From positions 119,343,413-119,407,412 of the forward strand of contig CM077593.1 in assembly GCA_039654915.1 (NCBI GenBank): a stretch of 64,000 bases of DNA, given 5' to 3'. Below are positions 47,321 through 57,990 of this stretch, piece after piece (the stretch's first letter is position 1; every line of letters begins with the position of its first letter). The translations under genes and the position numbers were made by a program. This stretch comes from Aquilaria yunnanensis (Eukaryota > Streptophyta > Magnoliopsida > Malvales > Thymelaeaceae). The notes below the pieces were generated by a model, which was not told where the DNA came from, searched no databases, and saw nothing but the letters and a program-made list of their open reading frames with translations.

Positions 47321-48834
47321 TTATTATATGCTTTCAACCCCACCAAATACCCATTTCGTTAATCGTTATTAATGATGTGACATAATAGTGGGATATTATT
47401 ATAATAATTTTATAATTAAAGGAGGACTAGCATAATAATTAATATTTATGTGATAATTAAGTAATATGATATTAATTTAGGGTCAGTGGCTGCCATTTAT
47501 CCTAATAATTTACGGCGAATGTTAGAATCAAGAATTTTTTTTTTTTTTTTTTTGTGTTTGTAGATCTAGCTAAATCAATTTCTTCGCCAAAAAACGATCA
47601 GACGATTTAAGGCTAGAAATGATAGGATTACTACATCTCCCTTGAACGGTTGAACCTAGGGCCTATGCCCTAGAAGCATTGAGGTGAAAGGAGCAGGAAA
47701 TTTCCAGGGGGGTGACCGGGAACAAAAAACCAGATGGGAGAAAGCGTGACGTAAATTAAACTAGGTAGGGCCAAAGTAGCCACATAGGTAGGTGAAGGTG
47801 ATGCTGGCAATACGAAATCAGAAATTTGATATCATTAACTATTACAATCATCATTCAGATTTCAGACCGAATGCAAAGACAAAATATAAGATATTGAGAT
47901 CCCACGTCACTCCAACATGTTTCTTTTTTCTTTTGTCATTCTACCAACTGCTCTGCTCATTCCCCGGCCTCTGAATTTTCTTGCTATTATATTTTCCCCC
48001 TTTCTTGACAAAAGTAAAAAACTACTATATTTATTATATTTTTAAGCCATTGATCGCCATTATATCAATAAAATATACCATAAAAATAGGAATATTTATG
48101 CCATTAACGATTTTCTCTAGATAAATCATATAATCGTGACACTTTCAACACTAATTGAGTAAATCTAATACTTCATTATGGTAAAATAATCTGGGTTATT
48201 GGAGGGCAAATTAGGTTATGAATTAGTAATTTGGGTCAATAGGCCCCTGATTGGTCATTTCCCGAATGTCATTGGTCGCTTGAACAGGGGCCTTTCGAAG
48301 CCAATCATCCTCAGAATCATCTTTAAATCAGTTTAAGTCTAGTTTGGGTTAACTCATTAAAGTTATCTTCTTTTTCAATTTTAAAAACTACTTAAAAATG
48401 CGTTTCTTCCTTTAAGCTTGTTAATTTTTTTTGTTTAAAACGAATGTCATTTAAAAACTAGCACTCTTCTTACTTAACAATCACATAAAGAGATTTTTTT
48501 AGAGAGAAATTAATTTTCTACAAGTTATCCAATTTAAAAAAAATAAAATTTTAAAAAATACTATTTTTTCCAGCTACAAATATATGTAACAGTGGGAAAA
48601 AGAAGAAAGCGTTTTTGTGGACAGATATGAACATTCATAGGAGGAGAGTGACCTACAAGAATCACATATACATCTATTTCAAAATTATGAACTTTTCTTT
48701 TGTACTCCATATTAGCAGTGCAACAAAAATGGAGAAAATAGCCAAAAACAGAGAGAGAGAGGGATAATATATAATTCACACTCATCTCTCTTTTGTTTTC
48801 CTTGGAAGAATTTGAACACCTACCACTATCTTCA
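47321..48834. other. Intergenic DNA downstream of the IDL gene
   Basis: AT-rich with a T-run at 47536-47553 and a GA-run near 48750-48763. The part just below 48834 is the probable 3' UTR of the IDL gene. No other gene recognised. Confidence 0.5.
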
Positions 48835-49095
48835 TCAAGGTTTGATTCTTCTAGAACTGAGCAACCCTATATCGTTGTGCCTCTTGGAAGGACCAGAAGG
48901 AGGGATCGGCATTGCCTTGGGCAAGAAACCCATGAAAGAGTAGTCTGGTGAGCTTCTGGGTCTTGATGGCCTTGCCCTAAAAACCTGAGTCTGAACTGAG
49001 GAGCACTGAGCTTCATCAACAAAAACCATGAACATGACCAACAAGAGTCCCACACCCATAGCCAGATGGGGCAGCTTGATCAATTTCCCACCCAT
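48835..49095 (-). CDS. IDA-like (IDL) secreted peptide precursor, 86 aa, single exon
   Basis: Precursor of a small secreted signalling peptide of the INFLORESCENCE DEFICIENT IN ABSCISSION family, which is perceived by HAE/HSL receptor kinases and controls cell separation and related responses. Residues 1-30 form a signal peptide (LAMGVGLLLVMFMVFVDEAQ core, likely cleavage near Cys31). A basic/Pro/Ser variable region follows (32-52), then the conserved FLPKAMPIPPSGPSKRHN at 57-74, with the 12-residue core PIPPSGPSKRHN at 63-74; canonical IDA has PIPPSAPSKRHN. A 12-residue tail follows. No intron, as in the family. The ATG at 49095 has an AAAATGG context; the frame is open for 10 codons further up but without an ATG. 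No exact family member is assigned. Confidence 0.92.
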   Translation of the reverse strand: MGGKLIKLPHLAMGVGLLLVMFMVFVDEAQCSSVQTQVFRARPSRPRSSPDYSFMGFLPKAMPIPPSGPSKRHNDIGLLSSRRIKP

Positions 49096-50019
49096 TTTGG
49101 TTAACCAGAATAAGTACAAAACCACCTGGCTTGGAAATGGACAAAAGAGAGAAAGGTATTGAGGAAATGATTTGAAGATCTGGGGGAGAAAGCGGAAGTG
49201 CCTGGTGAGCTAATTATTAAATGGGTTTGAAGAAAAAGAGAATATTCAGTTAATATAGTTGTATGGCAAGGGACTGCACAAGAGAAAGTTGCAGTGCTAA
49301 TAAATGTTGGTACTGCTACTAAAATTTGATGAGGAGAGATATAGGGATTTGGTAAATGGGCATGTTGATGTGTAGGGTTAGCTTGTATGACAAGAATCTG
49401 ATATGATATGAAGTGAAACTTCGTGCTAAATGTGGAAATAAATGCAGGGCCATGTGCTTTTGCGATTAATAATCTTTGACTTTGATTTAGGTCAAGCCAT
49501 CAGAAAATCGACCGGACAAGCATGTTCCCATGGAAATTTACAGTTATCTCACAAGGTATGCTAGTTAAAAAAACTATACTTTACTTCTTTTTATTTTAAT
49601 ATTATTTGGTAACTATTTTTGAAACTGTATTTAAATAATGTGATAGTTATCTTTCGGTAATTTGAATCTCTTAATAGATATTTTAAATTATTAATTTTTC
49701 CTTTTTATAAATATATTTTTCTCCCTGTAAATACATATCAATATTTTTTAAGTATCAATTGGTTATGAAAAAAATATAAAAAATTTTGAAATTACTGTAA
49801 CATTATTATCAGATAATTTAAATTAGGGTTTCAAAAGTTGTTATTAGACATTGTAAAGCAAATAGGGGTAAAGTGTAGGTTTTTTAAAATAGAGGGGCAA
49901 AGTGTAGGTTATACCGAACTACAAGAAGTTTCTGTAATTTTTCCAAAGATAAAATAATTACGTTGGTAACTTTGGTACTAAGGACTTAGGCGAGGTAACA
50001 AAAACATGTTTAGCTAGAG
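49096..50019 (-). promoter_or_regulatory. IDL upstream region and intergenic DNA
   Basis: The minus-strand sequence above the IDL start. Possible TATA-like words lie at about 49210-49222 and 49250-49262 (TATATTAA), neither proven. Beyond about 49550 it is AT-rich with no recognisable content. Confidence 0.35.
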
Positions 50020-50755
50020 TTAGGGGCATAGCCAGAAATTCCACTTGGGGGGGGGGGGGGCGCATGATGTAAAACGGGTTATTAACATGTATAAATTTAC
50101 AATCACTAATAGAAAATATTAAATAATATTATATATAGACATATAAAATTTGAAAGTGTATAATAACTAAGTTTATTTCAAAAGTTTACAACTCAAAATT
50201 CATTAGACAGTTTTCATATATAGACACATTGAATTCAAAAATTTATAATAATTAAGTTCAATTTATAGAGTAAAAATAGCTATTTGAATTTTCTATTAAT
50301 TATAAAAAAATATTATACAAATTAAATTTATTTTATAGCACTTACCGGATAGTCCAAATTATGATCTAAAAAGTTGTTATCAGATAAATACTTTGAGTTA
50401 ACAAATTTCATGCAATGAAACCAAAATGAAACATTTTTTTTTTATAAATTTAGGACTAAAACAAAATGTTTTTAATATGTTTGGAACCTAAACAGAATAT
50501 TTAATAGGATAGGGACTAAAAGGAAATAATAATTAAAGAGTAAGGACTATCACGTAATTTATTCAATAAGACCTTAAATGGATAAAATGTATTGGAGCCC
50601 CTAATTAATTATAAAACTTACAGATAGGTACCTAACTTTAATTTTTCTACAATTGTATCACATATCCAAGTATCCAATAAAATTTTTAAAAATTTTAGGG
50701 GGTGTGGCTGCCTCCTCCCACCCCTAAATAGATACGCCCCTGGCTAGAGTATTGT
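50020..50755. mobile_element. Repeat element with TAGGGGCATAGCC-type ends
   Basis: The left GTTAGGGGCATAGCCAGAAA and the reversed right TAGCCAGGGGCGTATC are related inverted ends, each followed by a G-rich (left, 14-G run at 50047-50060) or C-rich block. Interior words such as TTTAGGACTAAAAC and GGGACTAAAAGG repeat. Superfamily unknown; non-coding. Confidence 0.5.
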
Positions 50756-50854
50756 GAGAATTTATAATAATGAGTGGTTATGTACTAAAATTTTTTTATT
50801 AAAATCTTATAATATTGTATACAAAATAGTTTAGTCAACAGTTGAAAAAATAAG

Positions 50855-51735
50855 GCCAAAATGTGCATTTAGTCCCTCAACTCTTCTCACTCAAACGAAT
50901 TAGTCATTTAGCTTTGTCTCAATGCAACTTAATCTCTCAACTTTGAAACATTGAGCAAGTTAGTCCCTTGTTGTACAAAATGACAGACGACATTAACTTT
51001 TCTTCCCATTGCCACCACATGCAGCTATCTTCTCCGTCAATTATGGCCCCACCAGTCACGGTCTGCCTCTTTTACATCAAATCCGGCATCACCCCTCGCT
51101 GCCGGCCTCTCCTTCATTGAATTTGACATCGTTAGCCTCTTCCTCCTCCTCACCTCCACCTTTGACCTCCTCCTCGAAGCCTACATCGTCAACCTCTTCC
51201 TGTTCATCAGCCTCCTCCTCCTTGAAGCCTACACAGTCCCCCTCCTCATCCTCGCCCCTACCTTCGGCCTCTTCTCTTCCATCACTTCTAGCCATCACAT
51301 CTTCATCAAATTCATCACCTCTTGCTAATCGCTGCTATATTTGAAATGAACAAGTGTCGCTGCTATCAAATTTATCCTGCCCCTTCGTCCCCAAACCTTA
51401 CCACTACACCTAGAGGCCTTACCACTGCCGCTTGGCCTTCGCACCAACCTCCTTACTCTGCTCTACTCGCCCTTCTCCTACGCTAGGACACCATGCTCCA
51501 CCGGCCAATGTGTGAAAAACAACCCCTTACCAACATCGTCATGTCACGTGACTCCCTGTGTGCTCTTTCTAACAACTAAGGTACTAAGTCGCATAGTTTC
51601 TCAAAGTTTAAGGACTATGTAACATAGTTTATTTAAGTTAGAGGACTAGGTCATATTGAGCCAGAGTTGTGAGACCAACATATGCGTGATTGCAAGTTAA
51701 GAGAGTTGGAGGACCAATAGTGCATTTGGGTCAAA
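50855..51735. mobile_element. MULE with ~170-bp TIRs and low-complexity interior
   Basis: Left AAATGTGCATTTAGTCCCTC/AACTTAATCTCTCAACTTTG and reversed right AAATGCACTATTGGTCCTCC/TACATAGTCCTTAAACTTTG pair as inverted repeats. The interior has CCTCCTCCT-rich sequence (51110-51300) giving Ser-rich or acidic frames by composition alone. A related ~27-bp direct sequence (ATAGTTTAGTCAACAGTTG / ATAGTTGGTTGACAGTTG) lies just outside both ends. Confidence 0.68.
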
Positions 51736-51851
51736 AAACAAATATAGTTGGTTGACAGTTGAAAAAACAAACAGTACTGTAAAATTTGAGCTTGATATGA
51801 TCTGTCTTTTTTTGGTGTTGGAGATCATTTCAATAAAAGTAATTGATAAAT

Positions 51852-52096
51852 TTTACTCCATCTGTTTCACGAAAATTGTTCTGTTCTATTATTCACAGCA
51901 ATTAATTTTTAATTTTATTTTTTTTTAAATTTATTATAAAAATATAAATTTTTTATATGAAAATAGAACTTTAAAAATTCTAGTTTCTAAATATTATTTT
52001 TAATAATTTTCTTTCAATACATATTAATACAAGTATATTCAAATCAAATTTTCGTTAAAAAGGGTAACAAAGCCAACTGATACGAAATGGAGAGAA
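51852..52096 (+). mobile_element. Stowaway-like MITE, member of an inverted pair
   Basis: Ends CTCCATCTGTTTCACGAAAA and reversed TTCTCTCCATTTCGTATC. The interior ATTCACAGCAATTAATTTT and ATTCTAGTTTCTAAATATTA is the reverse complement of the copy at 53401-53640. Confidence 0.72.
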
Positions 52097-53400
52097 TACT
52101 AGTTTGGAATTTATTCCTGTCCCTAACTGTTTCGTTTTATTCCCGTCATAATGAAATAAACGTTTTAACATTAAACACGTAATAGCTAGTGGAATAATTT
52201 TGTTTTGTTTTTCCGACGGTTTTGTTTCTTATTGGTGTATAAATCTGCCCTCCATCTGTAGTTTGTAGTGAATGGAAAATGAGCAATTCTATCTTTTCTA
52301 GACTACTGTATTTATAATATTGACTAAAGAAAGGTGCATGTGGCGCTTTACTTTACAACCTTGCATACATGTATTTGGCTATAATAAGATAATTAATATA
52401 TTTTATCTTAAGGACAGCGTGATTAAAGATACTACATTGGTATGGCGTGAAACATGCAAAAGAGAATTGGTAGACTCATGACTTAACTTAACTTATTTTT
52501 AATATATAAGTGATAGTTTTTTTATATTTTTAACATATTTTATGCTATAATTTTCACTAGTTTTTCATTGAAAAATAAACAATTTTTGTGTCGTGTTTTG
52601 ATATTTGTAAATTTTCTAACATTTTACCGTGCACATCAATTAATATGAAAATATTATACTTGTAAGCGCTTGTACCGGATTAAACCCTGAATATTGAAGT
52701 TAAGCTATATACAAGTGCCAAAAATGCAACCAAATGAGTTTATCATATATATAAATTCGAAAAAAGATTTAGTTTTTATTCAAGGACGTCAAAACTAAGT
52801 GCATTGATTTTCTTTTTGTATTGATTATATATATGATGAAATGGAAAAGGAAAAAATGATTCAAATGAAGAACAGGATTAACAATAAGATTTCATAAAGA
52901 AAAATATTAATAATAAGAATGAGAGGTTTTAAAGCGGGTCTTAAGGTGGCGTGTTAGAAAAAATAAAATCCAAGGGAACAAAAATTGGCACAAGCCAGAG
53001 AGCTACAGAAAAAGAAACAATAAGGGTGGCGGGTCAGACAAGGGAACAAAAGGAAGGATACTTGGAGAAAAAGAGGGAGTTCTGTAGTTTGGTTGGTGAG
53101 AAGGTGGGACCTTCTTCCAATTCAGTGGCGGACTCGTATATGTACCAGTAGTTCCTAGTTCCTATGACATGGAAACCTGTCCCTTAGCTCCATAACCATC
53201 CTACCCTTCTTATAGGACCTATGTTCCCTACTTTTTTGTGAGACAAGTGTGCTTGTGTGTCTAATCTTCCTTCTCTTTGCTTCCCCTTTTTCTTTCAGGT
53301 TTCTTTTCCGTTTACAATCTAAGTGTACACAAAATTGAATAAAGAATAGCTATAGGAACATCTACTGTTATTTATTTTCACATTACTTATAAAAATGTTA
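52097..53400. other. Intergenic DNA between the two Stowaway copies
   Basis: AT-rich. A plus-strand frame at 52951-53151 (Lys/Glu/Arg-rich, 66 codons) resembles nothing known. No gene supported. Confidence 0.45.
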
Positions 53401-53640
53401 TTTCCTCCATTTTATATTAGTTGTCTCTTTTATTTTTATTTTATTAAAGTTTAACTTGAATATATTTATATTAATATGAATTAAAAAAAATTCTCAAAAA
53501 TAATATTTAGAAACTAGAATCTTTAAAGTTTTATTTTCATGTAAAAAGTTCATATTTTTATGATAAATTTTAAAAGAAATAAAATCATAGATTAATTGCT
53601 GTGAATAGTAAAAAGGACAGCTTTTGTGAAACAGAGGAAA
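53401..53640 (-). mobile_element. Stowaway-like MITE, second copy, opposite orientation
   Basis: 240 bp flanked by TA (53399-53400 and 53641-53642). Ends TTTCCTCCATTTTATATTAG and reversed TTTCCTCTGTTTCACAAAAG. Similar over its whole length, in reverse, to 51852-52096. Confidence 0.8.
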
Positions 53641-53649
53641 TATTATCTT

Positions 53650-55049
53650 TTGAATAATACATTTATTTAAATAAAATACTATTATACAGAATAACACCTC
53701 ATAGAACAATATATTTATTTGAAAATAATAATAATTTTTTATTTAATCAAATAAAATTATTTAAGAACATTATTTCCCCCCCTAAAATTAACAATATTTT
53801 ATAGAACACCACATTTGTAAAAATGGAATAGCATTTTTTTACTAAATGGAACAATATCATTTATGAACAGTACTTATTACAAAATGAACAGTCTATTACA
53901 GAACGGTGCATTTATTTAAATGGAACAATATTTCTTGTTGAATTGAATAATATTATTTACAAACAGTATTTCTTTTGAAATTAATAATATTTTACAAAAT
54001 ACCACATTTATAATAATGAAACAATACCTTTCACTGAAAGAAATAACACTTATGACAGAAAAGAACAACACTTATTACAAATAACACATTTTACAAAATG
54101 AATAACATATTACAAAAAAATACATTTCTATAAATGAAAAAATATTTATTATTAAAGAGAACAACATTTTATCACTGAACGGAACAACATATATTACATA
54201 TAGCACATCTTACGAAATGAATAGTATATTACATAATAACACATTTGTATGATTGAAACAATACTTATAACAGAACAAAACAACAATTATTATTGAATGG
54301 AACAAAACTTATTACAAACAGTATATTTTACAAAATAAAGAACATATTATAGAATAATGCGTTTCTATAAATAGAATATCATTTACTATGAATAACACAT
54401 TTTATGAAATGAATAACATATTATAGAATAACAAATTTGTATGAACGAAACATTACTTATCACTGAACATATTATAGAATAACACATTTGTATGAATAGA
54501 ATAACACTTATTATGAATAACACATTTTATGAAATGAGCAACATATTATAGAACAACACATTTGTATAAATAAAATATTACTTGTCACTGAACAGAGCAA
54601 TACTATGGAATAAAATTATATTTAGCTCTAAATAAAAATTGAGTCATTCAGTACTACTATCAACACACTCTTTTAGCCAACTCCTACTGGCAGTAATCTC
54701 CATAACTAGGGTTGCTTCCGTTGTAGTGTCATCTCCTTGAATCTCCTTTTTATCGGGCATATTCTAATGGTGAATCCAATTCACTCTCACTCTCACTCGT
54801 CATCTGCCACATAATTAAAGGAGCTGACAAAGTATGACATCATCTATTGCTCAATTTTTATAAATTTGGTATTCTATAAAAATATTATTAATTTAGGAAG
54901 AAATATTGTTCGTAAATAATATTCTCTGAATCAGCATAAGAAATGTTGTTTCCTTTAGACAATTGTGTTGTTATGTGAAATGCCATTCTCTTTAGACGAA
55001 TGTGCTATTCTATAAAGTGGTGTTTTCTTCAAACAAAGGTATTATTCAA
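53650..55049. mobile_element. Foldback-like element with arms made of degenerate tandem repeats
   Basis: Both ends read inward with TTGAATAATAC(A/C)TTT(A/G)TTT. The left arm (53650-54605) is about 950 bp of ~24-bp modules such as GAATAACACATTTGTATGAA and AACATATTATAGAATAACAC; landmark copies at about 54101, 54221, 54341, 54415, 54466 and 54540 are spaced 120, 120, 74, 51 and 74 bp. The right arm (about 54840-55049) holds the same modules reversed but is only ~210 bp. The centre (54606-54840) is unrelated non-repetitive sequence. Long repeat-built inverted arms around a small centre match Foldback elements. No transposase. Confidence 0.65.
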
Positions 55050-55173
55050 CGGGCGATGGTAGTTTCATAAATATCATAAAAGTATGGGTGCAATACTTGA
55101 TCTAGGAGTATTTTAACCTTAACCATGAATAAACTACATCAATTCTATAATTGACTTGTATGTGTACATAAAA

Positions 55174-56047
55174 AGGCTTAAAGGCATTTTTAACCCTTAA
55201 ACTTGGGTGACTCAGACACTTAACCATCTGAACATCAACTTGATTCAACTCACCTCTTTAACTTGGTAGAATGGTATACTTAAGCTCTTTCTTTACTTTG
55301 TTTTGTTGAGTAAAATATGTTAGAAGTCTCCTAGATTTATTTTTCATTCATTTTCATCCATGATATCATAAATTTTGTGATTTTTTCCCCTAATCTTTAA
55401 AAAAAGTCCAAAAATTCTTAGTGCCTTTGTTATATTTAAAGATGCTATTAGCAGAGTTCTTTCTATATTATTGATGCAAACAATGGTGATGGTGGAAATG
55501 GAAAAAGAAACAAAAAGTTAGATTTACAAAATTTCAAATACCTTGAATGAGGCATTTTTCATGGAGCCATTCTATTTTTCATTTCCTCATAACTAACCCA
55601 TCCAAAACATAAACATCTTCAAGTCAGAAGTTGATTAATGTAAATGGAAATACTAGACACAATGTAATGGGCAAACTCTTCATTGCTAGAGTGCTTGAAG
55701 CCAACCTTTAGATCATCGCATCTTTTGTTATATTCTGACCCAAAATTCAAAACAAAGTTAAAACAGAGATCCACCTTCAAGTCAAACATATATTCAATTA
55801 AGGAAAGAATTTTTGGGTTTTTTTTGGAACAGTTGGAGAAAGAATCATGAAACTCATGAGGTTAGAGATGACAATGAATGAAAAAAAAAAAACTAGGGGA
55901 CTTCTAATACATTTTACTCAATAGAGCAAGGAGGAAAAGGACTTAAGTGTATCATTTTATCAAGTTGAGGAGAGGAGAGTTGGACTAAGTTGATGTTCAA
56001 GGGGTTAAGTGTCCGAGTCACCCAAGTTTGAAGGCTAAACATGTCAT
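55174..56047. mobile_element. MULE with ~165-bp TIRs, related to 24705-26016
   Basis: Left AAACTTGGGTGACTCAGACA/CATCAACTTGATTCAACTC and reversed right AAACTTGGGTGACTCGGACA/CATCAACTTAGTCCAACTC pair over about 165 bp, ending near GTAAAAT(A/G)T(A/G)TTAGAAGTC. The opening GGCTTAAAGGCA and the GACACTTxACC text resemble the TIR of the element at 24705. The interior (~540 bp) is unrecognised. Confidence 0.75.
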
Positions 56048-56540
56048 ATATATATTGGTTTGTCGGGTTCATGGGGGTCAGAAAATTGAAAAATGAAGAA
56101 CTTCTTTATGTATTTAAAATCTTATTTTAGTAACAAAGTTGTAAGTACATATAGTCAAGCTTGGGAATTTGAGTTTAAGGGTTGGAAGAAGTGAATTTTG
56201 AAATTGTTATCCAAAATTTACGGTCTATAAATCAAGCCTGAATGCCAATATCTCCCCTACACAACGAGAAAAATTGACATTCACCTGTAAGTCTCGTAAG
56301 ATGACATTTCTACAAATAGATGAATGCTCCCCTCGTGCAATATATCAAGACTCGTATGAAAAATAATATAGCCCATAAGGACGTACATTTCCACAAATAT
56401 ACTTTATCGTACACATTTTCTTAAAGTTTATGGTTCTTCATATGAAGGATCTTGCCTGAAAAAGCTTACATAAAACAACCAAATTTTACAAGGAAAAAAA
56501 AAACATACAGCTAGTTGTACGTGAATTAGTTATTGTAGTG
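56048..56540. other. Intergenic DNA, nothing recognised
   Basis: No gene, RNA gene or element end seen. Confidence 0.5.
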
Positions 56541-57990
56541 AAATTTTAAACCCACTATTCCGTAAGTGCACGGTAGTTGGTAGATGGGTGAGTGGATATC
56601 GTTCCCACGAAGATTGATGAAATTGAATGCCAAGTACCACTACTCAAGTTAAACTTTAGCTAAACAATCAAAGTTGGATGACAATATAGGCAACTTAAAC
56701 AAGTGACTAACCTTAGCTAAATGGAATACTATTAACCTAGAATGCAAGTATGCAATGTAGAATTTGTAGTTTTTTATCAAATCATGAAAGAACACTTCCT
56801 ATGGGTCCCCTACTTGTCTTGATTTGTTGGTGAACTTAAGTGAGTGGGTTAATTTTCAATGTATGTTGATAAAGTTATTCAACTAAATTCTTACTTTTCC
56901 AAGTGAAAGAATTAATCTTTCTAATCTAAACTTAATAAGGATTTCCACCCGATTACAAGTTTAGAAAGAGGCATTAAAGCTCAATTTACCTTTACCTAAT
57001 GACTTAGACTAATTTTCCAACAAGTCCATAGCCATTAAATTCTTCTCCCAGGTCCAATAGCTTATAATCTTTTCCAAGAGTTTAGATGCAATTTATAGTG
57101 CAACTAATTGTGGCCATCAACTAGCTAACACAACATTAAGCTCAAGAGAAGAATAAACATACATTTAGTAGAAAATCAACATCACATAACCATAAATTCA
57201 TCCAACATAATCAATCCAAGTAGCTACATCCATAGAAAGTGCAAAAGAAGACTACTCCATAACTAAATAAAACATAATCATAAAAGTGAACATAATAGCA
57301 TCCATGAAGAACTACAAGGTAGATGAAAGAATAAACCCAAGGTGGCTAGAAGCTCTTGAATCCAAAGTCTCTAAACTAGTCTCCTTGAGCACTCCAAGCA
57401 ATCTCCAAGTTAGCTCCAATGGTCACCAAAAAGAAACTAAGAAAAGCTAGGAAAACTATCTATGGTGGAAAAACCCCAAAACTAGTTCTAAGACAAGATG
57501 AAGATGAAGAAGATGATGAAGCTCCTCTTCTTGCTAGGTTCCAGATTCTTCTCCTCTAGAGGCTGTCCCTTTCACTCACCAACTCCATTGGATAGAAAAC
57601 CTTGGCCAATGGCAAGCTTGAGTTCAAATTTGAGGAGAGGACCACTTTCCCGGGTGACTGGCGCCTGGGCGCCAGAAGGGGGTGTTTGGGCGCCTAGGCG
57701 CCATAGCTGGAGGGCGCCTGGCGCCGCGGCGCCAGAATGGATGGCTGGCGCCAAATTGCCCTTTTCTTGGCAGAGGACTTTATACTGTGGCGCCTAGGCG
57801 CCACAGTTATAATGTCCGCTGACTTCTACATTCCCGTTTTTCATGCCGCTTGTCCCGGTGCCATTCCAATGCTATGGTCCACTTCTCCAACCTACAAAAT
57901 GAAGGATCAAAGCAAGAATTGGCCAAAAATATTGGGTGATGAGGTAGAAAATTATGGTCAAAGTTGACAAAAAGTCAACATGTTTGACCA
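56541..57990. repeat. Dispersed repeat containing a GGCGCC palindrome cluster
   Basis: Opens with GTAAGTGCACGGTAG and ATCGTTCCCACGAAGATTG (56560-56625), text typical of a dispersed plant repeat often found near retroelements; a looser relative (GCAAGTGTACGATTAA) begins at 63585. The right part holds ten GGCGCC sites in 57660-57802. The frames at 57498-57967 are by-products of these palindromes. Class not determined; no LTR pair seen. Confidence 0.45.
57660..57802. repeat. Ten GGCGCC sites, mostly paired as 13-14-bp palindromes
   Basis: GGCGCC begins at 57660, 57668, 57689, 57697, 57713, 57720, 57728, 57747, 57789 and 57797. Pairs form GGCGCCTGGGCGCC or GGCGCCTAGGCGCC (57660, 57689, 57789), GGCGCCTGGCGCC (57713) and GGCGCCGCGGCGCC (57720). 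GC content here is far above the window average. Confidence 0.95.

Noticed and set aside
49096..49125. Longer IDL precursor with 10 extra N-terminal residues
   Set aside because: The extension starts with GTG, not ATG. The ATG at 49095 has a good context and gives a normal signal peptide.
51009..51344. 111-codon Ser/Pro-rich frame and the opposed acidic frame
   Set aside because: Both arise from CCTCCT-type low-complexity DNA inside a MULE. No domain, no family.
53650..54605. CRISPR-like array
   Set aside because: Plant nuclear DNA; units are degenerate, without unique spacers of constant length, and have an inverted partner arm.
57498..57967. Frames covering the GGCGCC cluster
   Set aside because: The repeated WAP/GAP residues are direct translations of the palindromes. 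No protein family is recognised.
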